A stretch of 64,000 nt of DNA from JAVBJN01 sp031546985 (GCA_031546985.1 JAVBJN010000026.1:1-64000); one strand, 5' to 3'. Shown: positions 25,823 to 34,477, counted from the first letter of the stretch. Numbers and translations are program-made. Notes: generated by a model from the letters alone, not told the origin.

Positions 25823-27277
25823 TTAAGCAGGAATCTGCTTTAATGTTTCCAACAGGAATTTCCAGAATTTTTGTACCGAACTGATCTGTGCGCGTTCATC
25901 GGGAGAGTGTGCGCCATAGATATTGGGGCCAAAGGATATCATTTGCATATCGGGGTAGTTGGTGCCCAGTATGCCACACTCCAGCCCTGCGTGCACAGCA
26001 TTTACGTGGGCTTTGCCACCAAACATGTCTTCATACAGCTTGCTCATGAGCAACACGATGGGCGATTCGGGTTTAGGCTCCCATCCCGGGTAAGCATTGC
26101 CATAGGTAAGTGTTGCATCCATCAGCTCAAACGCACCGGCAATGGCATTGGCCAGGTCTTCTTTCTCGGTATTTACCGAGCTGCGGGTAAGGCACTGGAA
26201 GGTATAAGTACCGTCTTTGACCAGCACACGTGCCAGGTTGTTAGACGATTGTACCAGCCCCTGTATATCGGCACTCATGCGGTAAATGCCATTGGGGCAG
26301 GCATATAATGCACGCAATAATTTATCCTGAAACGCTTTGGGCATTACTTTCTCCGGCATATCAGCCGCTTCTATGCTAATATCGAGCGATGGATCGGTGG
26401 TTTTATACTCTGCTTTTAAAGTAGCCGCCAGCTCATTAACCATTGCCAGAATTTTGCTGCTGCCTTGCTCATCGGTTACAACTACCGCTACCGACTCGCG
26501 CGGAATGGCATTGCGCAAACTACCCCCATCTATACTACTTACGCCAATGTTGGTTTCTTTATTTAAGGTAAAGAGAATGCGGTTCATCAGTTTGTTGGCA
26601 TTGCCTCTGCCCAGGTGAATATCGCCACCCGAGTGGCCGCCGGTAAGCCCTTTTACCGCAATGCGGAAAGCCTTATTACCCGTAGGCGCCGTTAATTCAT
26701 AATCGCCTTTGGCGGTAACATCTACACCGCCCGCGCAACCAATGGTAAGCTCGGTATCTTCTTCGGTATCGAGGTTGAGCAGAATATTGCCTTGCAGCAA
26801 GCCGCCTTTCAGCGACAGCGCGCCGGTCATACCCGTTTCTTCATCAATGGTAAACAACGCTTCAATAGCCGGGTGCGGAATATCGGTAGATGACAATAAT
26901 GCCATAATCGCCGCCACACCAATACCGTTATCGGCCCCCAGGGTAGTGCCTTTGGCCTTAACCCAGTCGCCATCTACATACATATTTATACCCTGCGTAT
27001 CAAAATCGAAACTGGTATCGCTGTTTTTCTGGTGCACCATATCGAGGTGACTTTGCAGCACCACCGTTTGGCGGTCTTCCATGCCTTTGGTAGCAGGCTT
27101 TTTAATAATCACGTTACCCACTTCGTCTGTCACGGTAGGCAGGCCCAGGCTTTCGCCAAACGCTTTCATGAAAGCAATAACCCTTTCTTCTTTTTTAGAA
27201 GGACGTGGCACTGCGTTTAAATCTGCAAAATGGCCCCAGAGTGCGGCCGGTTGCAACTGTTTTACTGTATCGCTCAT
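25823..27277 (-). CDS. pepD: Aminoacyl-histidine dipeptidase (M20C family)
   Basis: This 484-residue cytosolic metallopeptidase of the PepD type has no signal peptide. The zinc-binding and catalytic blocks of M20 peptidases are visible: LQSHLDMVHQK (about residue 74), LGADNGIGVAA (about 117), DEETGMTGAL (about 148), and near the C-terminus HAGLECGILG, with YGAHSPDERAQ holding the last ligands. GGHSGGDIHLGRGNANK is the conserved dimerisation-domain entry. It cleaves dipeptides, including Xaa-His, for peptide nutrition. It stands alone and carries its own terminator. Confidence 0.94.
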   Translation of the reverse strand: MSDTVKQLQPAALWGHFADLNAVPRPSKKEERVIAFMKAFGESLGLPTVTDEVGNVIIKKPATKGMEDRQTVVLQSHLDMVHQKNSDTSFDFDTQGINMYVDGDWVKAKGTTLGADNGIGVAAIMALLSSTDIPHPAIEALFTIDEETGMTGALSLKGGLLQGNILLNLDTEEDTELTIGCAGGVDVTAKGDYELTAPTGNKAFRIAVKGLTGGHSGGDIHLGRGNANKLMNRILFTLNKETNIGVSSIDGGSLRNAIPRESVAVVVTDEQGSSKILAMVNELAATLKAEYKTTDPSLDISIEAADMPEKVMPKAFQDKLLRALYACPNGIYRMSADIQGLVQSSNNLARVLVKDGTYTFQCLTRSSVNTEKEDLANAIAGAFELMDATLTYGNAYPGWEPKPESPIVLLMSKLYEDMFGGKAHVNAVHAGLECGILGTNYPDMQMISFGPNIYGAHSPDERAQISSVQKFWKFLLETLKQIPA

Positions 27278-27326
27278 CGTTATGAAATTGTAGGTTTTGA
27301 GAAGCGCTAATGTACTAAAAAGCGGT

Positions 27327-27541
27327 GGATAGATGGATTTGCGGATTTGTGGATTGTGGATTGCGGATTGCGGATTTGTGGATTAGCGAATGCCGGTGGC
27401 TGAGCTTGTCGAAGCCCGGATTTGTGGATTGCGGATTGCGGATTAAGCGGAGGTCACTGAGCCCCGCATGGGCGGGACAGGCTCTGTCGAAGTGTCGAAG
27501 CCCGGATTTGCGAATTAGCGAATACCGGTGGCTGAGCTTGT
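27327..27541. repeat. GGATTTGCGGATT word array with three TGAGC-class elements
   Basis: Bases 27327-27390 and 27416-27452 are degenerate copies of GGATTTGTGGATT / GGATTGCGGATT. TGAGC-class elements lie at 27393-27417 (GGTGGCTGAGCTTGTCGAAG), 27451-27490 (AGGTCACTGAGCCCCGCATG, then GGCGGGACAGGCTCTGTCG) and 27527-27541 (GGTGGCTGAGCTTG, truncated). There is no gene in the 27278-27664 gap. Confidence 0.7.
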
Positions 27542-27627
27542 AAAGGGCAGCACGCATATACCATACTGGCTGAGCATATTATACCGCCATGCTGGCATAA
27601 TTTAGTTGTATTTTATGCCTGTAATTG

Positions 27628-27660
27628 TTGTATTTTCCTTTATCGAAAAATGTAATTTTG
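27628..27660 (+). promoter_or_regulatory. Promoter of the XRE regulator gene
   Basis: TTG at 27628-27630 and TAATTTTG at 27653-27660 (22-base spacer) match the -33/-7 pattern. The -7 element ends four bases before the first ATG and 19 before the second. Confidence 0.65.
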
Positions 27661-27664
27661 ACCA

Positions 27665-28087
27665 ATGACTAACACAACTATGAAACAAGTACATGAAGGC
27701 CGCAATGTAAAACGCTTCCGCGAAATGCTGGGCATAAAGCAAGAGGCACTGGCTTATGAGCTGGGCGACGACTGGAGCCAGAAAAAAATATCGCAACTGG
27801 AGCAGAAAGAAACCATAGATGTGCCATTGCTGGCCCAAATTTCTGCTGCGCTTAAAATACCTGTAGAGGCTTTTCAGAATTTTGATGAAGAGCAGGCGGT
27901 AAATGTAATTGCGAATACTTTTAATGAGGAAGCCTTCATTGGCAATTCTGGAGGTACATATCACATCAACCCAATCGAAAAAATTATCCAGCTTCACAAA
28001 GAGAAGATTGCCTTGTATGAGCGTATGCTTAAAGAGAAGGACGATATGATGGCGAGATTGGAGAGCCTCATTAAGCCTAATAAATAA
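27665..28087 (+). CDS. XRE-family HTH transcriptional regulator
   Basis: This protein of 140 residues has an N-terminal Cro/C1 helix-turn-helix (about residues 13-70: NVKRFREMLGIKQEALAYEL, ISQLEQKETIDVPLLAQIS, IPVEAFQNF). After a linker, the C-terminal third is a coiled coil (IIQLHKEKIALYERMLKEKD), probably for dimerisation. The ATG at 27680 (MKQVHEGRNV) is an equally good start and would leave a short leader behind the promoter. It stands alone, so its targets are unknown. In Bacteroidota similar small XRE proteins occur in many copies. Confidence 0.88.
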   Translation: MTNTTMKQVHEGRNVKRFREMLGIKQEALAYELGDDWSQKKISQLEQKETIDVPLLAQISAALKIPVEAFQNFDEEQAVNVIANTFNEEAFIGNSGGTYHINPIEKIIQLHKEKIALYERMLKEKDDMMARLESLIKPNK

Positions 28088-28251
28088 CACTACCGCTTTA
28101 GTTGCCGGCAATAAACATACGGCAAGGATGTTATTGGGCTTTCTGGCATTTTGGGTACTGTTTTATCAATTTGCGCCTAACCCATTCATTAGCAAATAGT
28201 TTTTGGAACTTTTGAGGTTTTGGGCAGCGGTTGGGGTGCCATACACTACTA

Positions 28252-28395
28252 TTTTCCCGCTCCAAGCCCCGGTTTTCCCGCTCAGAGCGGCAAGTTTCCC
28301 GCTTGGAGCACCAAAGTTGCCGCTTTTAGTGGCAATGTTCCCGCTCGGAGCAGCAAGTTTCCTGCTCGGAGCACCAATTTAGCTGCCTGCACCGT
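28252..28395. repeat. 21-bp tandem repeat (about 6.5 units)
   Basis: The anchor CCCGCT or a variant recurs at 28256, 28277, 28298, 28320, 28340 and 28361, i.e. every 21 bases. A typical unit is TTTCCCGCTCGGAGCAGCAAG, whose core CCGCTCGGAGC is a near palindrome. Because 21 is a multiple of three, both strands read as seven-residue repeats: FPARSSK-like on plus, NLLLRAG-like on minus. It lies between convergent genes and overlaps neither. Confidence 0.8.
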
Positions 28396-28427
28396 TGCAC
28401 ACGTTTTGGGGCAGCAAATGGCTGTAA

Positions 28428-28461
28428 AAACAAAACTGTCCGGCCATAAGACCAGACAGTT
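28428..28461 (-). terminator. Terminator of the 274-residue T9SS cargo gene
   Basis: ACTGTC.GG (28435-28443) pairs with CC.GACAGT (28452-28460). On the minus strand TTTTGTTTTT follows. It is 23 bases past the stop codon. Confidence 0.75.
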
Positions 28462-28483
28462 GTACATCAATCATTACTACAAT

Positions 28484-29308
28484 TTATTGCTTGGTCAGCA
28501 ATTGGGTGCTGGTGTTGCCATTGGCCAGTATGGCTTTTACCATATAGGTGCCCGGTGTAAGTTGCGCTATGTTTATACTTTTCTGAAAAGGCTGGCGCAT
28601 CATCTCTTTGCCGGTAAGGTCAAAAATGGCGATCTGCGCTATGGTTTGTGCCGAGCGTATTTCAATGCTGTTGTGCGCTGGGTTGGGGTAGCACACAAAA
28701 CCCTGGTCGTTTTTACGCACATCGCTCAGGCCTGTAGCGGTATTGCTGGTAATGGCCAGGTTATCGAACCGCACATCGAGCCAGTTAGATACGGTGCGGT
28801 AGCGGATGGCAATATAAGCGCTGCCCGGTGTATTGGGTATGGCAATAGGATCGGTTTTGCGCCAGGTATTATCGTTGGCATAATGGGCATCGCGGTAATC
28901 ATACAGCAGCTTACGCTGGGTTGCCAGTGCAGGATCTGGACTGCCTACCAGCAAATAAATAGCCAGTGTATCGGCTGTGGCGGGCACACCAAAGCCAGAG
29001 AAATGAGTGCGCACCGAATCTATTTTGCCACCAGTTGCAAACTGAAATACCGGAGATACAAACCAATCATCGGTAGGGGTGGCACCGCCAACAGGGTAGT
29101 TGTGGTAGAGGCATGCCGGAGCGGTGTAGGGTAAGACAGTACCAAATGTCCACTCGTTGTTTATATCGGTGGCACCTTTGCGAAACATTTGCCAGCCTTG
29201 CTTTTGCGTAGGAGTGTCAAAGCCGGTGGCATAGTGCGTTTGCGCCGAGGCTTCGGTTAATGACAGCGCCGATAGGGCTGCCATTATAAGAAAAGAAGAT
29301 TTCATCAT
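28484..29308 (-). CDS. Secreted T9SS cargo, choice-of-anchor J-like domain
   Basis: This 274-residue protein has a signal peptide (residues 1-22, ending EASAQ). It contains one jelly-roll domain of the 'choice-of-anchor J' type: ATGFDTPTQKQGWQMF at the start, then DDWFVSPVFQF and SAYIAIRYRTVSNWLDVRFDN, the usual 'l.sP......a.l.F......vDNi' layout. The type A sorting domain begins at FVCYPNPAHNSIEIRS and ends with MVKAILANGNTSTQLL. It is probably a surface-attached binding protein; no catalytic residues are visible. Confidence 0.86.
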   Translation of the reverse strand: MMKSSFLIMAALSALSLTEASAQTHYATGFDTPTQKQGWQMFRKGATDINNEWTFGTVLPYTAPACLYHNYPVGGATPTDDWFVSPVFQFATGGKIDSVRTHFSGFGVPATADTLAIYLLVGSPDPALATQRKLLYDYRDAHYANDNTWRKTDPIAIPNTPGSAYIAIRYRTVSNWLDVRFDNLAITSNTATGLSDVRKNDQGFVCYPNPAHNSIEIRSAQTIAQIAIFDLTGKEMMRQPFQKSINIAQLTPGTYMVKAILANGNTSTQLLTKQ

Positions 29309-29371
29309 GATAACATTGTTTGGGGTAAATACTGTTGGGATGTATTATTGTATGAACATGATGAAAGACGG

Positions 29372-29385
29372 TTTAATTAATTAAA
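29372..29385. promoter_or_regulatory. 14-bp perfect palindrome, possible operator
   Basis: TTTAATTAATTAAA lies 64 bases upstream of the T9SS cargo start, flanked by ACGG direct repeats. It could bind a regulator, but AT-rich palindromes also arise by chance. The remaining 29309-29612 gap holds only the EamA gene's terminator. Confidence 0.3.
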
Positions 29386-29555
29386 CGGTTGGGCGTGTAA
29401 TGTTTGTTTTTTGTTTGCTGCTTTGCTTTATTGGTATGTGTGCGCAGGCTGTATTGCTCAGGTAATATTCAAGCATGGATTTGGCCTGGGGCCGCTGCTG
29501 TAAAGGATAACAGCGTTGTTCAATTGATTGTAAAGTGCCTCAAATCTGAGGGTGT

Positions 29556-29582
29556 AAAAAATCTCCGGCCAGCAACCGGGGA
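29556..29582 (-). terminator. Terminator after the EamA gene
   Basis: CTCCGG (29563-29568) pairs with CCGGGG (29576-29581) with one mismatch; ATTTTTT follows on the minus strand. It is 31 bases past the EamA stop codon and would end the receptor-EamA transcript. Confidence 0.55.
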
Positions 29583-29612
29583 TGAAAAAATGATAGTTAT
29601 TGTCGTTACTTT

Positions 29613-30026
29613 TTACAATATAATGACAATGGTGCCCGCCACAATTAAAACGCCGCCAATAATTACTTTGGCATCTACCGGCTCTTTGAGCAATACAATA
29701 GAGAGCACAATGGCAATGGCTACACTTAGTTTATCTATAGGCGCTACTTTAGACACATCGCCGGTTTCGAGGGCTTTAAAATAAAAGATCCACGACAGGC
29801 CGGTGGCTATGCCCGATAAGATGAGAAACAGCAGGTTGCTTTGCGTAAGCGCTTTGGTTTCTTTTATTTGCCCGCCAATGAGCACAATGCCCCAGGCCAT
29901 AACCCATACTACGGTAGTGCGTATGGCAGTAGCCAGGTTGCCGCTTATGCCTCTGATGCCCACTTTGGCCAGTATGGCGGTAAGGGCAGCAAAGAAGGCC
30001 GATAAAAGGGCATAGTACTTCCACAT
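29613..30026 (-). CDS. Short EamA-family transporter
   Basis: This protein of about 137 residues has five predicted membrane helices and is one EamA repeat, half the length of standard ten-helix DMT transporters. Typical blocks are LLSAFFAALTAILAKVGI at the start, LSGIATGLSWIFYFKALETG in the middle and VLSIVLLKEPVDAK near the end. Half-size members work as dimers. The frame opens further upstream to 30155, but MWKYYALLSAF at 30026 is the usual family start and follows the receptor's stop codon by only four bases, so the two genes are co-transcribed. The substrate is unknown. Confidence 0.85.
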   Translation of the reverse strand: MWKYYALLSAFFAALTAILAKVGIRGISGNLATAIRTTVVWVMAWGIVLIGGQIKETKALTQSNLLFLILSGIATGLSWIFYFKALETGDVSKVAPIDKLSVAIAIVLSIVLLKEPVDAKVIIGGVLIVAGTIVIIL

Positions 30027-30030
30027 GGTG

Positions 30031-32457
30031 TTAGAATTTATAGTTGTAGCCGAGCCGCACCACCTGGGTTTCGTAGTAGTCGGTGCTGGTGTACCGGAAC
30101 CCGTCTCCCCGAATTTCTCTTTTGATGTGCAGCGTATTGGCAATATCGGTTGCATTCAGAAATATGGCGCCCTTGCCTTGCTGAATACTTTTCTTAAAGC
30201 CCAGATCTATCGAAAACCGCGCGTCTATCTGCCCCTGCGGAATAATATCCGGCGCCAGGTATATGGCCGTAAGCTGTGCCTCGGTTTGGCCCGGCAGGTG
30301 AAACAGGCCATTGAGCTTAATATTGCCGGAGTACATGCTTTGCCTGGGGGCAGTATATGTGTTGGGCTGCGGATACAGGTTTAAAACCGTAAATGATTCA
30401 ATGATGTTTTGGTAACCATTCAGGTTTAGATTGAATGTAGCATATTTTCCGGCATGTTGCGACAGCATCACTTCTATGCCGGTATTGTAGCTTTTGCCCG
30501 CATTCTGGTATATGTTGTAAATGATGGTATTGCCAGGCACAATGCTGCCAATGCGGGTAATGAGCGCATCCATACTTTTGTGGTACAGCGATACAAAGAG
30601 GTAGCCATTGGTCTGGTTGGTTTTATAGCCCAGCTCCAGTGTATTGGTAAACTGTGGCCTTAACGCCGGGTTGCCCACTTTTATGATCCCGGCATCATCG
30701 TATTTGGGAAATATGCGTATGTCTACCTCATTGGGCCGGTCTACACGCCGGTTGTAGAAAAACGTAATGCGGTTGCGGTCGTCAAATTTATAGCTGAAAC
30801 GCAGGTTGGGAAAAGGTTGTGTGTAATCGTAGCCACTGCTTTTATACGTGTTGTGGTTGGGGTTTACATCGTATTGCACCTTTACATACTCGAGCCGGAG
30901 GCCGGCTTCGATCTCCAGGTTTTTATTTTCGAAAATATAGTTGCCATAAAGTGCGGGAATGGTTTCGGTATAGTTGGCCCAGCCCCCGGCATTTACATCG
31001 AGCGGCGAATGCAGGCCCGGAATAAAGGTCATATTTACCGGAATGTAACGCCTGCGGAATTTAATACCCCCTTCTATACGGCCATATTTTAACGGTTGCA
31101 CATAATCGAGGTTCAGATCCGATACATGCTCATCCGACAATAGTTTAAAAGAATCGAGCCCGGTATAGGTGGGCATATAATTGGTAAAGAAATACTGCTC
31201 GTTCTCGCGGTGAAACGTGTAGTTGTAACTAATATTGAGCGAGCGGCCCGGTTGCTTAAACTGGTGCTGCCATGCGGCAGATGCGGTTACGGTGGTTTTA
31301 AGCTCATCTTCTATAAACTGCCACAGCCGTGCACGCTCTGTAAGGCTGCTGTTAAAGAAGGGTTCATCGCCGTGGTCAATAATTTTTTCACTGCTGAGCA
31401 GGCCCGATACGGTAATAGTGTTTTTGGGGTTCAGATACCAGTCCATGCCACCTCGTGTGGTAACGGTATTGGTATTGCGGTTGCGTTTGAGTTGTTGTTT
31501 AATTACCGTGCCGTCGTCGTAATAGCGGTCGGTAAATTCGTTTTTGTTAAGGGTTTGGTTGTACAGGTCATCGGCTTGTATAAACAGGTTTACTTTGTTT
31601 TTGCGGTAGTTGAGCGATAGCGATGGATTTATTTTGGGCGTAGCCTGGTATTGCGGGCGAATGGTAGGGTAGTTGCTTTGTTTGATCCACAGTGCGCCCA
31701 GGCCTCCGGTAAGGCCTACAGTGCCGTTGAGCCCTTCTTTCTTTTCTTTTTTGTAAATAATGTTGATGATGCCTGCGTTGCCATTGGCATCGAACTTAGC
31801 AGAGGGGTTGTTGATGATTTCGATGCGCTCAATAGCCGAGGCTGGTATGTTCTGCAAGCCCGATTGGCCGCCAAAGCCAGTAAGGGCTGTTTGTTTGCCA
31901 TCGATGAGCACCATCACTTTATCGCTGCCCCGCAATTGCACTTTGCCATCCTGCAGCGTTACGCCGGGCAGGTTTTTCATAGCATCGAGCGCAGAGGCGC
32001 CCGCCTGGGTCAGGTTATCGGCAAGGTTAAAGGTTTTCTTGTCCATTTTGCCGCTTACCTCATCTTGTGTGGTGCTTATGGTTACTTCTTTCAGGTTGTT
32101 GGTATTGCTTGCCAGCTCTATATTGCCCAGTTCCAGGAAAGGGCTTAACTCGCCAATGAGCAGTGGTTTAATCTGGGGCTGGTAACCGAGGTAGGAGATC
32201 TTTAAAAGGTACTTACCACTTTTAAGATCGGCGAGGGTAAACCGGCCGTCTTCTCCGGTTACGGTGCCTGCAAGAAAGCTGCTGTCTTTGCTGGTAAGCA
32301 CTACCACATTTACGTAAGGAATGGGGGCTTTCTGCTTTTCGTCTTTTACCGTGCCCGATACCGTGGTTTTGCCGGACTGAGCTTGTAAAGGCGCATGAGT
32401 GCACATCAAAAGACTTATAAACAGGGATGCGGTTTGCTGAATAATATGCTTGTTCAT
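30031..32457 (-). CDS. TonB-dependent-receptor-like outer-membrane protein (OMP_b-brl_3)
   Basis: This protein of about 808 residues has a signal peptide (MNKHIIQQTASLFISLLMC...LQAQ). It continues with a carboxypeptidase-regulatory-like domain (about 30-105: VSGTVKDEKQKAPIPYVNVV...LLKISYLGYQ), a plug domain (LDAMKNLPGVTLQDG, IPASAIERIEIINNPSAKFDANG) and a 14-to-22-strand barrel ending in aromatic-rich strands (VVRLGYNYKF). No SusD partner is adjacent, so it is not a classical glycan SusCD pair. Similar proteins next to two-component systems occur elsewhere in Bacteroidota. It starts 59 bases after the sensor-kinase stop on the same strand. The start at 32457 fits the signal peptide. Confidence 0.88.
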   Translation of the reverse strand: MNKHIIQQTASLFISLLMCTHAPLQAQSGKTTVSGTVKDEKQKAPIPYVNVVVLTSKDSSFLAGTVTGEDGRFTLADLKSGKYLLKISYLGYQPQIKPLLIGELSPFLELGNIELASNTNNLKEVTISTTQDEVSGKMDKKTFNLADNLTQAGASALDAMKNLPGVTLQDGKVQLRGSDKVMVLIDGKQTALTGFGGQSGLQNIPASAIERIEIINNPSAKFDANGNAGIINIIYKKEKKEGLNGTVGLTGGLGALWIKQSNYPTIRPQYQATPKINPSLSLNYRKNKVNLFIQADDLYNQTLNKNEFTDRYYDDGTVIKQQLKRNRNTNTVTTRGGMDWYLNPKNTITVSGLLSSEKIIDHGDEPFFNSSLTERARLWQFIEDELKTTVTASAAWQHQFKQPGRSLNISYNYTFHRENEQYFFTNYMPTYTGLDSFKLLSDEHVSDLNLDYVQPLKYGRIEGGIKFRRRYIPVNMTFIPGLHSPLDVNAGGWANYTETIPALYGNYIFENKNLEIEAGLRLEYVKVQYDVNPNHNTYKSSGYDYTQPFPNLRFSYKFDDRNRITFFYNRRVDRPNEVDIRIFPKYDDAGIIKVGNPALRPQFTNTLELGYKTNQTNGYLFVSLYHKSMDALITRIGSIVPGNTIIYNIYQNAGKSYNTGIEVMLSQHAGKYATFNLNLNGYQNIIESFTVLNLYPQPNTYTAPRQSMYSGNIKLNGLFHLPGQTEAQLTAIYLAPDIIPQGQIDARFSIDLGFKKSIQQGKGAIFLNATDIANTLHIKREIRGDGFRYTSTDYYETQVVRLGYNYKF

Positions 32458-32516
32458 GTTACAAAGCTGCAACCCGATTTAGAATAAAATCTGAACGCTG
32501 TTTCTTTTGGCCAAAC

Positions 32517-33806
32517 TCAGGAAAAATAAACGGTAAAATGATGCTGCCCCGTGTTGTAATCATAGAGGATCTGCCAGCCGTATTGCTTGCATACTTCGGC
32601 TACAATGGCCAGGCCCAGGCCCGTTGCGGGCGATTGGGCCGAGGTTCTTCCAAAACGTTTAAACAATTGTTCTCTTTCCAGCGCTTCGGTGCCGGAGTTG
32701 GAAATGCGGAGGCTGTTGGGCTCCAGGGCCACCGTAATTACACCTTCGTGCGCACTGTATTTAATAGCATTCATGAGCAGGTTAGACAGCAGTATTTCGG
32801 TAAGGGTTCTGTTGGCATCCAGCATTATGCCCGGTGCAATATTGGGCACCACACGCAATTGTTTTTCTTCGGTAAATGAGGCCATCCATTCCAGGTTATC
32901 GGTAGTAAGCTCTGAGAGGTCGATGGCTTCTTTGTCGGGAAACTGGCGGTTCTCAATTTTGGCCAGCAACAGCAGGTTTTTATTGATGCGGTTTACCCGC
33001 AGCAGCGCGTTCTGCGCTTGCTCTACACTGTCCGATTGTTTTTGCGATAGAGTAGCGTCTTGTAAAAAAACATCGAGCTTGGCCTGCACAATGGCCAGTG
33101 GCGTTTGCAGCTCGTGCGATGCGTTTTCTATAAAGTGTTTTTGTTGCTGGTAGGCGGCTATATTGCCTGCTATAAGTTGGCTCAGGCTATTGTTTAAGGT
33201 TTCAAATTCGGCTATCGGGGTAGGCTCAAATGTAATGGCCTGGTAGTGGTGCAGATCAAAGTTTTTAATCTTATCGAGGCTTTGGTAAAAAGGCCGCCAG
33301 ATGCGGGCAGATAGCCATTTGTTAAGGAATATCAATCCACCCAGCAGTATGATGAAAAAGATGATGGATACCAGCGTTAAACCCAGTATGGTTTCGTGCG
33401 ATTCTTCCATATTGGTTTCTACGGTAAGGCTGTAGGGTTTGCCATTCAGTTCAAAGCAGGTAACCAGGCCCTGGAAGCGGTCTTCATTCGCAGTCTTGTC
33501 TTTTTTATAGGGATTGGTGCGGTATACATTGTAGGTGCTGTCGGCTTGTGCAGATGCTACCGGAACAAGCCTGGCTTCGGGCTGGAGCTGGTTCCAGAGT
33601 TGTACGCTTTCCTGTAAGGCAGAATCAGAGAATTGCAGCGATTGCAGGTTGTGCCGTATGCCCTCGCTTACAATGATGTTGTGCTCTTTAAGTTCGTGCT
33701 GCCAGATATGGTCTACAATAAGGTAATAGGCAGGTATGCTACAGGCCAGCACAACAGCGGCATAGCCCAGGAATATTTTGAAAGATTGGTTGAGCAATTT
33801 AGTCAT
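32517..33806 (-). CDS. Two-component sensor histidine kinase
   Basis: This protein of about 429 residues has two membrane helices (about 10-30 and 140-160) enclosing a periplasmic sensor of some 110 residues, then a linker, HisKA with His231 (IENASHELQTPLAIV) and an ATPase domain (LLSNLLMNAIKYS, FKRFGRTS, TGLGLAIVAEV). Its ATG overlaps the response-regulator stop codon by four bases (ATGA), which fixes the start at 33806. It should phosphorylate the adjacent regulator. The outer-membrane receptor directly downstream is a likely target or sensor partner of the pair. Confidence 0.92.
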   Translation of the reverse strand: MTKLLNQSFKIFLGYAAVVLACSIPAYYLIVDHIWQHELKEHNIIVSEGIRHNLQSLQFSDSALQESVQLWNQLQPEARLVPVASAQADSTYNVYRTNPYKKDKTANEDRFQGLVTCFELNGKPYSLTVETNMEESHETILGLTLVSIIFFIILLGGLIFLNKWLSARIWRPFYQSLDKIKNFDLHHYQAITFEPTPIAEFETLNNSLSQLIAGNIAAYQQQKHFIENASHELQTPLAIVQAKLDVFLQDATLSQKQSDSVEQAQNALLRVNRINKNLLLLAKIENRQFPDKEAIDLSELTTDNLEWMASFTEEKQLRVVPNIAPGIMLDANRTLTEILLSNLLMNAIKYSAHEGVITVALEPNSLRISNSGTEALEREQLFKRFGRTSAQSPATGLGLAIVAEVCKQYGWQILYDYNTGQHHFTVYFS

Positions 33807-34477
33807 GACTCCCATTTATAACCACTTCCGTAAATTGTTTTCAGGTAATTGCCGCCGCCAGCTTCGGCCAGTTTGCGTTTCAGGTTTTTAATGTGGGCGT
33901 AAATTACATCGTAATTGTCCAGCATATCGGCCATGTCACCCAGCAAATGCTCTGCCAGCGCGCTTTTGGAGACCACCCGGTTTTTGTTGCTGATAAAATA
34001 CAGCAGCAGGTCAAATTCTTTTTTGGTAAGCTGTACTTCCGTTTGGTTAACGGTTACTGTTTTGGAGAGCAGGTTTATCTCCAGCTCCTGGTGCCGGATA
34101 ATGTTGGTATTGTCGAAATGCCGCCTGCGGATAACCGAGTAAACCCTGGCCGCCAGCTCGGGCATGTGAAAAGGTTTGGACAGGTAATCGTCTGCCCCGA
34201 TCTGCAATCCTTTTATTTTATCTTCCAGTGCATTTTTGGCCGAGATAATGATAACGCCATCCTGCTTTTTATCCTTTTTAAGCGCTTCCAGAATTTTTAG
34301 CCCATCGCCACCGGGCAGCATCAGATCGAGCAAGATGCAGTCGTAATCGTACAGTTCTGTTTTTTCGAGGGCTTGCTGGTAGTCTGCGGCAATCTCACAC
34401 AGGTATTGCTCATCCGATAAGTAATCGGATATGCTTTGCGCCAGTTGCCATTCATCTTCTATAATCAGGATTTTCAC
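33803..34477 (-). CDS. OmpR-family response regulator
   Basis: This 224-residue protein has a receiver domain (1-115) with the acidic pocket IIEDE, phosphorylation site Asp51 (ILLDLMLPGGDG), the conserved Ser/Thr position in IIISAKN and Lys in YLSKPF. A winged-helix DNA-binding domain follows (about 128-223; VQLTKKEFDLLLYFISN, YLKTIYGSGYKW). It is the first gene of a same-strand cluster: regulator, kinase (4-base overlap), receptor, EamA protein. It probably controls this cluster and other envelope genes. Confidence 0.95.
   Translation of the reverse strand: MKILIIEDEWQLAQSISDYLSDEQYLCEIAADYQQALEKTELYDYDCILLDLMLPGGDGLKILEALKKDKKQDGVIIISAKNALEDKIKGLQIGADDYLSKPFHMPELAARVYSVIRRRHFDNTNIIRHQELEINLLSKTVTVNQTEVQLTKKEFDLLLYFISNKNRVVSKSALAEHLLGDMADMLDNYDVIYAHIKNLKRKLAEAGGGNYLKTIYGSGYKWES

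Noticed and set aside
28252..28395. Possible CRISPR array
   Set aside because: The 21-base units follow one another without spacers and carry point differences; no cas genes are in the window.
28220..29134. 304-codon plus-strand frame opposite the T9SS cargo
   Set aside because: The minus-strand protein has a signal peptide, a jelly-roll domain and a sorting domain; the plus frame is its shadow extended through the 21-bp repeat.
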